From: Paulownia fortunei
Lineage: Eukaryota > Streptophyta > Magnoliopsida > Lamiales > Paulowniaceae
Reading direction: 5' to 3'
NCBI GenBank assembly: GCA_019321725.1
Contig: CM033109.1
Span: 20,739,993 to 20,803,992, forward strand
Length of the DNA stretch: 64,000 nucleotides
This document shows positions 1-12,121 of the stretch, piece by piece (position 1 is the first letter of the stretch; each line of letters begins with the position of its first letter). Below the pieces are notes generated by a model. That model searched no databases, was not told the DNA's origin, and saw only the letters and a program-made list of their open reading frames with translations. The translations under genes were made by a program, and so were the position numbers.

Positions 1-3000
1 TACACCATACTTAATTCATGAGAATACTAACAATTTTTATTGGTGTTCTGTACGAAATAGATATAATAAATTTGTATTTTATTTTGATGTAGCATAAAGG
101 AATGGAAGGATTTACAATTTTATGATGGAGGGTTGTAATTGGTTTGACGTAGTGCATAGACCGTTTGAATTTTTTGAGTTTATTGAATATTCATAAAATT
201 ATGATCCATCATATTTTTAAAGAATAAGTAATATGATAAAACTAAATTTATATCTCTCATCGACAGAATAAATAATATGAAAAAAATTAATATATTTTAT
301 GTAGATTTATTACTCTAATAGATTAAGCTTTTCAAGTTAAATTCAATGCATGTATGTTAATTAAGTCCAATCATGAGATTCATAGTTGATACCTTCCGTG
401 CTTTTCTCGGACTTATGAGCCACTGCAACTCAATTCATTCTTTGTTTTATTACGACAAAATAAAATGGACGCTGAGATCCCACCCCCATTTCAATCTATT
501 ATTCCTTTTGCTAAAATACAAAATCAAAATGCACTCCCAACTATATAGCAGTAGATGTAGGAAATGAACCCACCCAAGGCAATCTATACTACTATGCACT
601 CAGTTGTTGGAATTCATTTCTAAGCATACTGTATCCATTACCGTTCAATAGATTATAAAGGTATGATTTGATTGGAATTCATATTTCTAAATTCATTTGT
701 AAACATATGATTATTATAATTTAATATTAATTTTTTTTATTTTAATAGGAATCACTAATTCCAAAAGTATGGGATCATCCTTCACTTCCCTCTTCAATGC
801 ATTTAATCATTTCTAATTAATTAGAAATAAATCAATATTTATTTTTTGGCACAATTATTTTTCTAAACTTAATAAAAATATTTTGATAACATTTAAGGAT
901 GATAACGGATTGTGTTTAGGGCAATATGGCCAAAAAAACCCGACCTGTCCCATTAAGATTTTTATGGATCCGAACTCAAACTCGAACTCAAACTCAAACT
1001 CGTCTCTAATCAAGATCCGGCGGTTTGGACTATTAAACCCATTGTAAAATTTTAAAATATTAAAAAATATTTTTAAAATAAAATATTATTATAATTTTTT
1101 TAGATATAACAAAATAATATTACTAACAAAAGAACTAATTATTTACAATTATATATGTATGTGTTTTAATATTTAAAAAATAAAAAATCTCAAATATATT
1201 AAATACTTTTATATATTTAATTATTTATTATTTTATGTTACATTTTTAATTTATAGGATTATTATTGAATGATAATTTTATTTTAAAAATTTTACAATTT
1301 GATTATTAAAAATAATTTTATTCTATTTCTATCATTTATTTATAATTATCAATCATAAAATTAGAAACAAACAAGGAATATCCATTCGAACGTTTTTTTA
1401 TTTTTCATGCATACAAAGCATATAATTATTATACTCATATTATTATTATTTTATTGTTATTATTCTATTCCTAAATTTATTTTGTTCAAATTTAATTTGA
1501 TTCCTGCGTACCAATTAGCTTAAAAGATTCGTATGCTTCCCCGTTACTTTTATTTCACCCTGTAGTCTTGGATGAGAGAACTTCACACAGGAGATAAACT
1601 TTTGCAATGATTACACCTTGAATAATGGTTATTTTGGTAGGTCCAATTTTACTGATAACTTTTTAGTAGATAAAAAGCTGATTCCATGGTCTCATGATGA
1701 CAAAAAAACAGCGTTTCATAGACAGAAAAATCGTCTCTGAAATGATACTAAACAAAATCGGTGACGGAGTTTTTTCCGCCGAAAATCCCGTGGCTGAAGG
1801 CCTTGTTGCTAATCAGGGAAAGAATTTTTCATTTTTCTTCTAAAATTTTTGAGAAGGAAAATGAATCCTTATCAAACATGGAAAGATTCATTTCCAAATC
1901 CATCTCTAATTCCTTCACAAACCCGGCATTGATTTTGTCTCTAAATTCACAACTGTATATAAATCCATCTCTAACTCATCAATAATTCATCTTTGGTTTC
2001 ATCTCTAAACCCGTGCTATGGTTACTTAAATCCACTAAAAGGATTGTGCAGAATATAAAGATTCTATTGCAAGTATTTTGGATAAATACATATATCAAGA
2101 TTTGAAATAAAAATTTAAAACTCAAATGTTTCAATTGTTGTCTTGGATCCGCAATTAAATCTATCAATCTTTAGGATTGGTATATTCTTTATATATCATG
2201 TAATTTTTCAAAATCAAGTAAAGTATTACACACTTTTGTGGAAAAAAGTGGTTAATATCAATTATCAAATAAAGTGGTTCAACAACTAACCATCCATCAT
2301 TTTTTAATTTTGTTACCATTCATTTGTGAAAAAATGCTGCACTTTTTTACAAATGTGTAAGAATGCAGATGAAATTTTAGACAACAAAAATGTGTTTAAA
2401 GGGGGTTGCTTGGTTTATAAATACAATATTCCATTTTGTATTTTTGTATGGTGAAATGAAAAAAGTGTTATGAGGTGCAGAGAGTTGAGTGAGGAAAAAT
2501 TGAGAGCACTTTTCTTGAATTGCGTGTATTATTTTATTATTTTTGCTTTCTCTCACAAATCTAGCACGAAGAATATACATATTTTCAATATTTTGATCAT
2601 CCTAAATATTGTCTTTTTGGTTCCCTATTGGAATTGAACCTCTGCTCAAGCATCCAAATGCAATTTGTCAACATTGCTCCTTAAATTAATTATATACAAC
2701 TCAATGTTATCTTCTAAAAAAGAAAATTTAACAATCCATAAACAATACAACTCATCATAAACATTCTTATGCAAAACTAAGTAAGCTCATCTTAATCACA
2801 ACTTCATTCAAAAAATGAACTGAAATAGGTGAATAAAAGGCGGTATCGTAGCCCTAGTGGCCTACTCCGGCTTAAAATTTCTTGAATGATACTTGCTCAT
2901 AATCCCTTCCTTTTTCAGTCTTTCTTCTTCTTCATTTCCTGATTTATCCATGCTTAGTTCTCAAAGTGTTTATCCCTAGCCTTCCTGCATATCAAGCAAA

Positions 3001-3333
3001 GAAAATTTTGGTTTTGTTTGGTTTCATTTTCATTCTCCGAAAATGAAAAGTTGTTTGCCATTTGCATTGAAAATGGTATTTTCATTCTCTAAAAATATGA
3101 ATCACCCAATACAATATTTATATAATCATATATCCTGCTATACCCCCTATTAATTTCAACAAAATAATATTGATAAGACATTTACAATTAAAAATGTCTT
3201 TAACTAATTACAACAAACAACACTGATAAAACATCTATGATAAAAAGAATATCTCCCAAAATATATCACACCATTTGCTCCCAACAAAATATCCATGTAT
3301 AATTTCATTCTCTAATCTCACTATCTAAATATA
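1..3333. other. AT-rich intergenic region, no gene seen
   Basis: No open frame here resembles a known protein; the short ORFs are random reading frames in AT-rich DNA. Two stretches look repeat-derived. Positions 915-1060 hold a richer segment with CCGAACTC/CAAACTCGAACTC-type motifs, like the ends of plant hAT-type AT-rich repeats. Positions 1700-2010 carry 'gtctct' and 'ccatctcta' phrases like those in the CACTA-like remnant at 14390-14682. Neither has a definable second end. Confidence 0.6.
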
Positions 3334-5662
3334 TATTAAAGTATGATGCCTAACGCCCCAATTATATTTGTTGTATTACACTTTTTTCTTTTGTAAAGAC
3401 AATCTTATTGTGAATCATATTAATGAAAATACACTTTCTTCTTATGCCTTGCATTTTTCTTTCTGCGCATTAGATAAAGTCTTTAGACTAAATTTAGTTA
3501 TGGGGTATAGTCGCGCATATAATTGCGATCATGGAATATACCTCTAAGATTTTGGTCTTAAATATATTCTGAGTCGAAGGCTTTTTTGAGATGGAACATC
3601 AAATAACCCAATAAGACTCGCATATATGATTCATGTTTATAAGACGAGGATGTCGCATTCCATCGGCATTAGTATAAAGATGCAAGTGGATGTATGTGGG
3701 TATTTGATAGAGAACAAGTATACCGAACATGAGTAGCAAGAAATTCTTAGTTAGAGGTTTTTCTTGTCAAAATAAGAATTTCTATGTTGTGATAGTACAC
3801 AACTAGTTTTCGGACTTGAGGTATGATGATAGTCTTGTGTGCATCCTGTAACATTTTGATATATTTTCTAATTATTTGACAATCATAAAGTGGATATGTT
3901 GGGTGTTGCACTGGTGTGCATGAAGATTTGTCAGTGACCAATATAGAATTCGACACTTGTCTTTTTAACAAGGGGATCTCCTGTGTTTTTATAGTTCGTG
4001 ATTTAAAAACCTTAATCAAGGTATGATGAATTTTGATTCATCAGAAATAATTGAAACTTGAAATGAATTAAAGTTATTGAATCATTTAGACTTTTGACTT
4101 ATAATCTATGCCCTATATTCAATCAGGAGATTAACTGTCGGGATCGTACGTGTATGATACTCGCTCATACACTCGCAACAAAAATAGGTTTGCTCACTAT
4201 TTTAGCTAATACTAGTTTGTCATGATTACTTGTTAGATATTTTCATGAATAGTGAGGTTTTCGGAATTAAAAAGTTAATTTCAAATGAATTGATTAATTG
4301 GATTAATTAATTTGAATAATTATTATTCATAAGTTATAATTATTATAAGCTCACTGCTAGTTTAGCAGTGAACCAAAAAGGGCCGCACATTTTTATGAAA
4401 AGTAACATTTCTATTTTGAAATTTTTTCAATGGTTGGATTAAGAGTTCTAATTAATTAAATTATTCAATTAAGTAATTAAATTATTCAATTAAGTAATTA
4501 AATTATTTAATTGAACCTAATTTAATTAGCAAGGCCAATTAGAGTAAATTATAATTAATTAATTGAATTGATTAATATGAGATTAAATCAATTGAATTGA
4601 TTCATAGACTTTTTAAGTCCAAACCTAAAAATTATAGTGGATCACTTAAAAAATCCACTAAAATATGAAAAGAATAATTAAAATAAATATGATTTATTTA
4701 ATTAATATATTTATATAAATAAAGAAATAGTGATTGTTTTTAATGAGATAAAAATCGGCCACATAGGTATTTATTATGTATACATATATTTATGATATAT
4801 ATATTTGATATATATATCTATATATCTTGATATTATTTGAAAAGTTCAAATTAATATTAAGAATGTATGTAGATAATTTTTTATGACTAATGTAGTTTTA
4901 AATAAGTTCACATACATTGGAGAGAGAAAAGATAATATTTGTTAGAAGATTTAGAATCCTTTCAAAATTAAATTTTGAAGTGGTTAAAAAATTGATAAAC
5001 TCTCCAAAAGTTGGAAAGAAGTAAATTTTCAACCCTCTATTAATAGGGAAGGCTGAAAATTGCATGGTAATTTTTAGAAAAATTATTTTGTTTGTCTATG
5101 GTAATTTTTAGAAAAATTATTTTGTTTGTCTTCTATTTTTGTCTCGGAAAAATGAACAGAAAAGAAAAAAAAGTGTTTCTTGAAAATATTGATTTTCTTG
5201 TTCTTTAAAAAATAGTTTCTTGATATTCTCTTCACATCAAAATTTCAATAACTTAAAGAATCAATCGTTATTATCCTTAAAAGTTTGTTATTGATTCATC
5301 AATTGGGTTAAATGGCAAATATTACTCTAAATCTAGATTAGAAAATGATTTTAAGGATACCAACAAATCCTTTTAATTGATGTTGTTTTTCATATTGTGA
5401 ACTTGATAGAGGGGAGACATATGAATCCTTGCGAGTTTGACTAGTTAAAAATATAGTAATTGATTGTTTCATTCCCAATATTAACCAGAGTGCTCGAAGA
5501 TATAATTCAAATTTAATATATTTATTTATATCTTCAATTGAATAAGCACAATCGTTAGAATTGTTTTAAATCGAGAGAATATATTTATTTGATAAATATA
5601 TGTCTTTATAAAAATTTTAATTTTTTACTATGCATACCCTTTCAATTATAGCGAACCCAACA
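3334..5662 (+). repeat. 5' LTR of copia family 1 element (about 2.33 kb)
   Basis: The start was set by aligning three copies: TATTAAAGTATGATG here, TGTTAGTGTAAGATG at 8395 and TGTTAGAGTAGGATG at 31536. The terminal TG has decayed to TA in this copy. The LTR ends in CCCAACA at 5662, directly before the primer-binding site. Shared landmarks are the AACGCCCCAATTA block near the start, the CAATCTTATTG block, TATATATA tracts near 4790-4830 and the GAGGGGAGACA block near 5411. The length is large for a copia LTR. A short duplication of about 35 bp sits at 5064-5130. Confidence 0.88.
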
Positions 5663-5663
5663 G

Positions 5664-5676
5664 TAGTATCAGAGCC
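5664..5676 (+). other. Primer-binding site, initiator Met tRNA type
   Basis: TAGTATCAGAGCC begins two bases after the 5' LTR end and differs from the canonical plant TGGTATCAGAGCC at one base. Such a site primes minus-strand DNA synthesis in copia and many other plant LTR elements. Confidence 0.85.
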
Positions 5677-5876
5677 ACGATTTTGCTTATTCAGTGAAAT
5701 TCGAATTTGTGTACATTATTGAAATTGTTTAAATTCATGTTTAGCATGTTAAATTTGATTTTACATGAACAATGCAATTGATGATTGGGATTTTATTTAA
5801 TTATTTATTTAAGTTATTTAAATATTTAAAAATCAGAAAAATGATACAAAAAATGAGTTGCGTGCACCCAGGCAGC

Positions 5877-5945
5877 AGTGCACTATTCTGCACGCACGCA
5901 TGCAGCCTGCTTGTGAGCAGGCTGTGCATGCACGACGGATAGCCA
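5877..5945 (+). other. GC-rich hairpin in the copia family 1 leader
   Basis: This patch is rich in G, C and alternating purine-pyrimidine inside an AT-rich leader. CAGCCTGCT (5903-5911) pairs perfectly with AGCAGGCTG (5916-5924) around a TGTG loop, and CATG on each side extends the stem past a 2-nt bulge. A structured leader between primer-binding site and gag is where LTR elements usually keep packaging or dimerisation signals. That role here is inference. Confidence 0.6.
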
Positions 5946-6941
5946 TCGTGCTGCTCATCGAGCTGTTTTTTCGTGTCCATTTTATTTTGATTTTCTAGAA
6001 ATTTAAAATTAAAAGTTAATTTTAGTAATTTCTAAAAAAATATTTTTCAAGCAATTAAAAATTATCCCAAGTAAAAAATTGTGTTTAACAACTTGGTAAA
6101 TTTACATATTTTGGTAATTGCATGTGATGTTTATTATGAACATGTATGAGATAATCATGAGCCATTGGACTATGATTAGTTTTATTTAATATTTTTAGAT
6201 TTTAAAATGAGGCCTACGAGCCTCTTATTCCTTCTGTGGAAATTATTTATTTTCTGCAAAGATAGTAGAATAGGTGTGAGGTTTTTCATTTTCCTTGGAG
6301 GACGAAGGAGAATCAAGAAGGAGTTTCTAATGAATAGGTTATATTCCATTTTATTACCCTTAAACTGACTTTAGGTCTATTTTTGGCTCAAATGAACCAC
6401 ATATGACTGGTTTATAATCATTCATTTATTTAAGTATGTATTAGATACTGCTTAAGATTTTATTTAATGTTTTTATGCTTGTGCAATGATATTATGATGT
6501 CATGCATTAAATAACAAACTTAATTGGATGGAATCGTTATTATGTTGGCCATGAGTCGTGGAAAATCTTATGCTCCATCTACACGAACGATTAATGGCTG
6601 TTGTTTGACACTCAATACCATATGAACTCATAAAATTGGGGTATATGGGAAGAGGTGATGCAAAACTAACTTGAGGGTAGTATAGTGATACAATCATCAA
6701 GAAGTTAACTACCGATGAAAATATTTCATGGGCTTATAAAATTGGAGTGTGATATATTTTCATTGAACCTCAAGCCCACTAGAAAATTCGATTTCCCGAA
6801 CTTCCATTAGGGGTGATGAAATTCGAAAAAAAATTAATGAGAGATATTTAATATTAAAGACCTTATATTAAATGAATATGTTTTTCCCCACTGTTTACTC
6901 ATTTTCTGCTTCATGCTTATTTTGTAGATTTTTCTACTAAA

Positions 6942-7795
6942 ATGGCAGAGAATACACTAGCAACTATCCTTGAACAAAATAAATTAATTGGACCAAACTT
7001 TGTCAATTAGCTAAGAAACATTAAAATAGTCTTTCAATCTGAGAAATAGGCATATGCCCTTGATGTAGCGCCCCCTATGATTCCATTGGAGGACATTGCT
7101 TTAGAAGCTTATGCAGATTATCTAAGTTTTGTTGATGATAATCTGCAATCTGCAGGTTCGATACTACATATTGGCATAGATGTCAAATAAGTTGTAAAGA
7201 TAGAACAAGGATCAAGATACTGCTTATGGAATCATCATTTACCTACAAGAGTTGTATAGTGAATGCACTCGGCAGATAAGATATTAGATCTCAAAGGAAT
7301 TTTCAGATGTTGTATGACTGAGGGATCTTCAGTTTATGACCATGGATTGAAGATGATAGCTCTCACTGAAAGACTAGTATCCCTTAGAGTCGTGATGGAG
7401 AACGAATTCTATACAGACCTTCTGATGTAATCTCTACCTCTTTCATTTGACATATTTTTTGTCAACTTTAACATGCACAACATGGAGACTAGTCTCCTTA
7501 AGCTTGTGAATATATTAAAGACAGTTGAGTCCACCATGAAAAAGGATAAGATGGTTTTGCTTGTTGGATTCTCTTCCAAATCAAAGACGAAAAAGCCCAA
7601 GAAATGAAGAGAAATGAAAGGGTTCCTCCAAACCTAACAAGCTGAACACGACAGGTAGTGTCAAGAAGGTTTTTTCTCAAGTCAATGGCAAGTGTCATTA
7701 CTATTGTAAACTAGGGCACTGGAAGAGGAATTGCAAGAAGTATCTTGCAAGCCTGAAGAGTTCAGGTATATATTTTGTTGAAGTTAACTTTTCTG
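6942..7795 (+). pseudogene. copia gag (UBN2-type) remnant with degenerate zinc knuckle
   Basis: Translation from the ATG at 6942 gives a copia-type gag N-terminus (MAENTLATILEQNKLIGPNF) and then a stop where a Trp is usual in this family. Further stops and frame changes follow. Recognisable gag segments continue in shifted frames to about 7560, including a 'VYDHGLKMIALTERLVSL' stretch. The zinc knuckle near 7690-7735 reads CHYYCKLGHWKRNC, with C-x3-C-x3-H spacing instead of the canonical C-x2-C-x4-H-x4-C. Gag would form the virus-like particle that packages element RNA. This copy cannot encode a full protein. Confidence 0.8.
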
Positions 7796-7799
7796 TTAA

Positions 7800-8127
7800 T
7801 GATGCTTTTTGGGTATTGGATAGAAGTTGTGGCTCGTATATCTGCAATGATTTGCAGATGATGACAAGAAGTAGGAAGGTGGATGGAGGAGAGACGGTCC
7901 TAAGTATGGAAAATGGAGCAAGAGTTGCTGCATTAGCTATAGACACCGTTAATTTAGCTTTTGAAAATAATTTTGTAATAGTTTTAAATAATTATCTTTT
8001 CGTTCCAAATATTATTAAGAACATTGTCTTTATTCTAGTTTTGGATAGAAAATATTTTAAATTTACCATTAAAAATACAAATTGTTTCATTTTTAGATGT
8101 GATAACAATAAGAATAAGACAAAATAA
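7800..8127 (+). pseudogene. copia protease / GAG-pre-integrase remnant
   Basis: The frame beginning near 7808 (WVLDRSCGSYICNDLQ) aligns with the protease start of plant copia polyproteins. The catalytic Asp-Thr/Ser-Gly is changed to Asp-Arg-Ser. The following 'VDGGETVLSMENGARVAALA' and 'YLFVPNIIKNIVFILVLDRK' segments are typical of this region. The frame stops at 8127, and RNase H sequence begins almost at once, so integrase and reverse transcriptase are deleted. An open frame of 103 codons survives from 7816, but nothing suggests it is a gene of its own. Confidence 0.75.
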
Positions 8128-8128
8128 G

Positions 8129-8380
8129 CCAATTTTAATTTACTGTGATAACAATGGAACCATTGCACAAGAAAATAAGCCAAAATCTCATCAAATATCC
8201 AAGCATATTTTGAAACAATATCACTTGATTAGAGAGATCATTGGTTGAGCTGATGTCATTGTAGATCGAGTTGCCTCAATAAAAAATGTAGCAAACCCAC
8301 TCACTAAACCCTTGGCACAGAAGGTATTCGATGGACATCTCGAGAAGATGGCCTTTAGATACATGGGTAATTGGAGCTAT
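8129..8380 (+). pseudogene. copia RNase H C-terminal remnant
   Basis: Translation from 8129 gives PILIYCDNNGTIAQE and then 'SKHILKQYHLIREII', the conserved end of copia RNase H (the CDN..A and SKHI..RYH..RE blocks). 'VANPLTKPLAQ' follows, the usual C-terminus of the copia polyprotein. One internal TGA interrupts it at about 8247. It ends just before the polypurine tract, so the 3' end of pol is in its expected place. Confidence 0.82.
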
Positions 8381-8394
8381 GGCAAGTGGGAAAT
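8381..8394 (+). other. Polypurine tract before the 3' LTR
   Basis: GGCAAGTGGGAAAT lies immediately upstream of the second LTR (TGTTAG at 8395). It matches the usual plant copia AAGTGGGAGATTG context in which plus-strand synthesis is primed. Confidence 0.8.
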
Positions 8395-9878
8395 TGTTAG
8401 TGTAAGATGTTCAGCGTTCCAATTAGATTGGGTGTATTGTACTTGTTTTTTTTTATAAAAACAATCTTATTGGAAATCATAATAATAAAAGGACACTTTC
8501 TTTATCTTATGTCTTGCATTTTTCTTTTTGCACATTAGATAAAATCCTTACACCAAATTTAGTTATAGGACATGGTCGCGCATATGATGGTGATCATAGA
8601 ATATGCCTCTAAGGTTTTGGTCATAAATAAGTTTCGAGTCAATAGCTTTTTTGAGACAAGACATCAAATAACCCAATAAAACTCGCGCATATAATGCATG
8701 CTCGTAAGACGAGAATGTCACATCCTATCTACATTAGCATAGAGACATAAATGCATGTATGTGAATGCTTGTTAGAGAACAAGTACACCGAACATAGCCC
8801 GTAAGAAATTCTTAGCTGGAGCTTTGTCTGTCGTAATAAGAATTTTTGTATTGCGATAGTACACGACTAGTACTCAGACTTGAGGGACGATGGTAGCCTT
8901 GTGTGTATTCTATAACACTTTGATTATCTTCTAATTACTTGACAATTACAAAAGGGTATATTGGGTGTTGCACTAGTGTGCATGGAGGTTTGTTAGTGGC
9001 CAATATAGAATTTGATACTTATTTTTTTAATAAGGGAATCTCATATATTCTCATAGTTCATGATTCAAAAACATTGTTTAAGGTATGATGAATTTTGATT
9101 CATCAGAAATTATTGGAACTTGAAATAAAATCATAATTATTGAATCATTTAGGGTTTTGACTTATAATCCATATTTTAGATTCAATTGGGAGATTAGTTG
9201 TTGAAAGGATCCTACTTGTATGATACTCACAACTGAAATAGGTTTATTCGTTATTTCACCTAATACTAATTTATCATGATTACTTGTTAGGTATTTTCAT
9301 GGATAGTGAGATTTTTGGAATTAAGGAGTTAATTAATTAAGTTTAAATTATTATTCATAAATTACAAATGTTGTAAGCCCAAAAGTTCACATATTTTTAT
9401 GAAAATTAACATTTCTATTTTGAAAATTTTTAATTGTTTGAAATTAATTAATATTAATTAATTAATTAATTAAATATTTAATTTAATTTAATAATTAAAT
9501 TAAATTATTTAATTAAGTAATTGAATTATTTAATTAGATCTAATTTAATTAGAAAGTCTAATTGGAGTAAATTATACTCAATCAATTGGATTGATTAATA
9601 TGGGATTAAATCAATTAGATTGAATCATTGACTTTTTAAGTCCAAATCCAAAAATTATAGTGGATCACTTAGAAAACCCGCTAGAATATGAAGAGAATAA
9701 TTAAAATAAATATAATTTATTTAATTAATATATTTATATAAATAAATAAATAGTGATAGATTTGTTGAGATAAAAATCGGGCACTTAGGAATCTATTATG
9801 TATATATATTTATGATATATATATTTGATATATATTTATTTTGATATTATTTAAAAAATTTAAATTAATATAAAAAAT
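8395..9878 (+). repeat. 3' LTR of copia family 1, truncated at its 3' end
   Basis: From TGTTAG at 8395 the sequence follows the 5' LTR block by block: the promoter-like 5' part, TAATTAATT tracts, 'tatatatatttatgatata', and the AATTTAAATTAATAT stretch. The match ends at about 9878, where LTR1 continues into ATGTATGTAGATAATTTT but this copy switches to GC-rich sequence. About 850 bp of the LTR is therefore absent and no right target-site duplication can be read. Confidence 0.82.
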
Positions 9879-11079
9879 ATTGCGACTGGCGATGCCCCTG
9901 GGCTGCGTGGTGGTTCGTGCCACTTCTCACACTGTCACATAGGCTCTTCCTTTTTTCCCCGTGAATCCCGTTGCTTCTCACGCAGCAAAGCCCTTCCCCA
10001 CCCCCTTCCCGCCAGGCACGACACTTTAGTCTGTCTTTCTGTTTCTCTTCCTTTGCCATATTGCTTTTTATTTTTGGATTTTTTTAATTTAAAATTCTAT
10101 GATGGCATATAATTATTTTTATTTCTGATATTTTCGTCTGATTAAATATGTTTTATGCAACATTTCATTGCTTGTTTAACTTAATATGTTTTTTTATTAA
10201 ATAAAATTAAGATTATCTTGTACATAAAAAAAAAATCATCTTAGTAAATATGTGAAGTCTTTTAACTTTAGATGAAGGCACATTTTCTTTTGGAAGTATG
10301 AATTGATTGCTTTTTTTCTATTGTAAATTTTTGTTAGTATGTAACATAATTGAATACAAGATCAAAATTTTATTTTTAGCATGATAAATTTATATGGGTT
10401 GAACTCATCGAGTTTTTGATTCCGAATGGGTCAGATCAAATTTCAAGATTAGCCAAATTTATCACAAACTTTCCTCATTTTCATCCATAAACATTACTAA
10501 TATTGAAGTTGTTAGGCATTCAAAGCTTCGTGCCACCATAATTAGACAAGTACATGGTTCTTCCTCATCCTTCAGTGAAGTATGACAAGTAAATAAATTA
10601 TGGATTTATCAAATATTGATTGGCAATTAGAATAAGCTTGTATAAAGATAAGTTCTACATCAAAATAATTGGGCATAATAAGTACTCAAATGCCAACAGG
10701 CTCTACCACAGAAAGGCTCTTTAATGAAATTTTACCTGCAAATTCTCGTGAGCAAGAAACTAGTAAATGAAAAGGCCAATCCATGAGATTGTGGCTAAAT
10801 GGCTGCAAGGTGACTTTATAAGCATCACGCAACTGCGTGTGATAGAATGCATTTAATACTACTGAATTAACTTCATTCACAAAAACAACGAGGCAATATT
10901 TTGTATTGTTTTTTTTAAATATTTTCATTCTCGCAAATAAAATCAAACATTTAAAACAATTCTCCCTCCAAAACATATTTTTCTTTCCCCAAAATATTTT
11001 GTAAATATTTTAATCTTTACACTTAAAAGTATTTTCAAAATATTATGCTTTCTTCAATATATTTCTCCAAAATACCTTT
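9879..11079. other. Intergenic; GC-rich patch 9885-10060, otherwise nothing recognised
   Basis: Positions 9885-10060 are much richer in G+C than the surroundings and start exactly where the truncated LTR stops. Downstream, TTTTTGGATTTTTTTAATTT resembles the sequence after the GC-rich leader patch of the same copia family near 5975-6010. The patch may therefore be leader sequence of a second, recombined copy. From 10100 to 11079 I see no gene or repeat signature. Confidence 0.4.
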
Positions 11080-11677
11080 TAACGTGGCTTAGATCTGGCC
11101 ATTGGGCCTTAGTGTTTGGCCTCAACACTTTCTAGAATACCTGATCTAAATAAAGTTGAACTGACCTAAATAGATTCGAACTGACCTGAATAAAGGTAAA
11201 CTGATTTGGATAGAGGCGAGCTGACCTGGGTATATTCGAGCTAATCTGGATAAAGCCGAACTGACCTGGATAGATCCGAGCTGATGAGCTCAACTTGGCT
11301 CTAGCAGAAATGGAGTCTTATCCTATTTATGCCAAGTTTTAGATAAGAAAATGATACCCTACCTTATCTAGATTCATCAATTTATGAAAGATGGGTGAGA
11401 ATTATCCAATAAGGTAATAGAATCATTTTTTGTCTCAATTACTTTCTTATTTGCATGTTATATATATACCTCTTATTAATTATAAGGTACATTCTTTTCA
11501 TGAGATACATGTTTTGATTGAGTGATCGATTAATTCTCTTCAAATACTTACTAACTAGAGCGTCGGAGAGTTTTCACTAGACAACCCCCAGTGTTTTGTA
11601 GGTTAATCCAAGCGTGATTTGTAGATCAAAGTATTGAATTCAATGTTCTTGATTCATGCTAAAAATTAAGTACATCA
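11080..11677 (+). repeat. 5' LTR of the minisatellite-bearing element
   Basis: This LTR shares long blocks with 13491-14038: 'attgggccttagt', 'tctagaatacctga', repeated 'gaactgacctgga' phrases, 'cttatcctatttatg', 'ccaataaggtaatagaat' and 'aagtattgaattcaatg'. Within it, an 18-19 bp 'gctgacctggatagattc' motif is repeated about eight times at 11145-11285. It carries about 45 bp near 11560-11605 missing from the 3' LTR. Confidence 0.82.
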
Positions 11678-11679
11678 AG

Positions 11680-11694
11680 TGGCGCTGTCTGTGG
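11680..11694 (+). other. Putative primer-binding site
   Basis: TGGCGCTGTCTGTGG starts two bases after the 5' LTR end. It matches the TGGCGCC-GTCTGTGG-type sites found after 5' LTRs of many plant Ty3/gypsy elements. I do not assign the tRNA. Confidence 0.6.
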
Positions 11695-11789
11695 AAAAAT
11701 TTGAGTTGACACGTAAGTTTTAATTTGTTGTTCTTGAATTTTTTCTAAAAATTTTCTCGGACTTTTTGGGAATTTTCTTGTAAATCTTT

Positions 11790-12121
11790 ATGGCAAGTAG
11801 AGATATTCCTAGAGATTTGAATAAGGAGTTGGATGAGCACATTGGTTGTGAGAGGAACCTGATGAGGAGAGTGTGGACGGGGAGGAGCCACCACCAGTTA
11901 CTCCGGCCACTGTTCCTCGTCCGCCACAAGTTCAAAGAGGAGGAAACAAGGATGGTTTGGCGTCCAACACTCCTGTAGCTCTTACTTTGGAGCAATTGTT
12001 GGATATGATTGTTGTTGTAGTAGATGCAGCATTGAAGCAGAAGGAGGTTGCACAACCTCCTCTCCCACTTCAAGGAAGAGTTCATCCATCAAGATACAGA
12101 AGGTCAACAAGGCCCCTATAG
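11790..12121 (+). pseudogene. Frameshifted gag-like N-terminal fragment
   Basis: An ATG at 11790 opens a frame (MASRDIPRDLNKELDEHIG). After about 28 codons the sensible sequence moves to another frame (about 11873-12121), which is proline-rich and then has 'LTLEQLLDMIVVVVDAALKQ'. Position, composition and a short helical segment suit the N-terminal part of a gypsy gag. The frame ends at 12121 and no capsid core or zinc knuckle follows; the minisatellite begins about 230 bp later. The identification is tentative. Confidence 0.5.

Larger units (their letters stand above)
3334..9878 (+). mobile_element. Defective Ty1/copia LTR retrotransposon (family 1)
   Basis: A long LTR (3334-5662) is followed by a primer-binding site resembling that for initiator Met tRNA, a leader, gag, protease/pre-integrase and RNase H remnants, a polypurine tract and the start of a second LTR (8395-9878, truncated). 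Order and protein similarity place it in Ty1/copia on the plus strand. The internal region is only about 2.7 kb because most of pol (integrase core and reverse transcriptase) is missing. Every coding part carries stops or frameshifts, so the element is dead or at best mobilised in trans. The same LTR family occurs as a solo LTR at 31536-33781. Confidence 0.9.

Noticed and set aside
2618..2700. Possible tRNA on the minus strand with a GGTTCAATTCC T-arm-like motif
   Set aside because: Only the T-arm-like piece is present. No complete cloverleaf with acceptor and anticodon stems could be built.
7816..8127. 103-codon frame as a stand-alone gene
   Set aside because: Its sequence is the protease/pre-integrase part of a copia polyprotein, flanked by gag and RNase H remnants.
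9865..10059. 64-codon minus-strand frame in the GC-rich patch
   Set aside because: The frame is open mainly because the patch is GC-rich. It runs into truncated LTR sequence and resembles nothing known.
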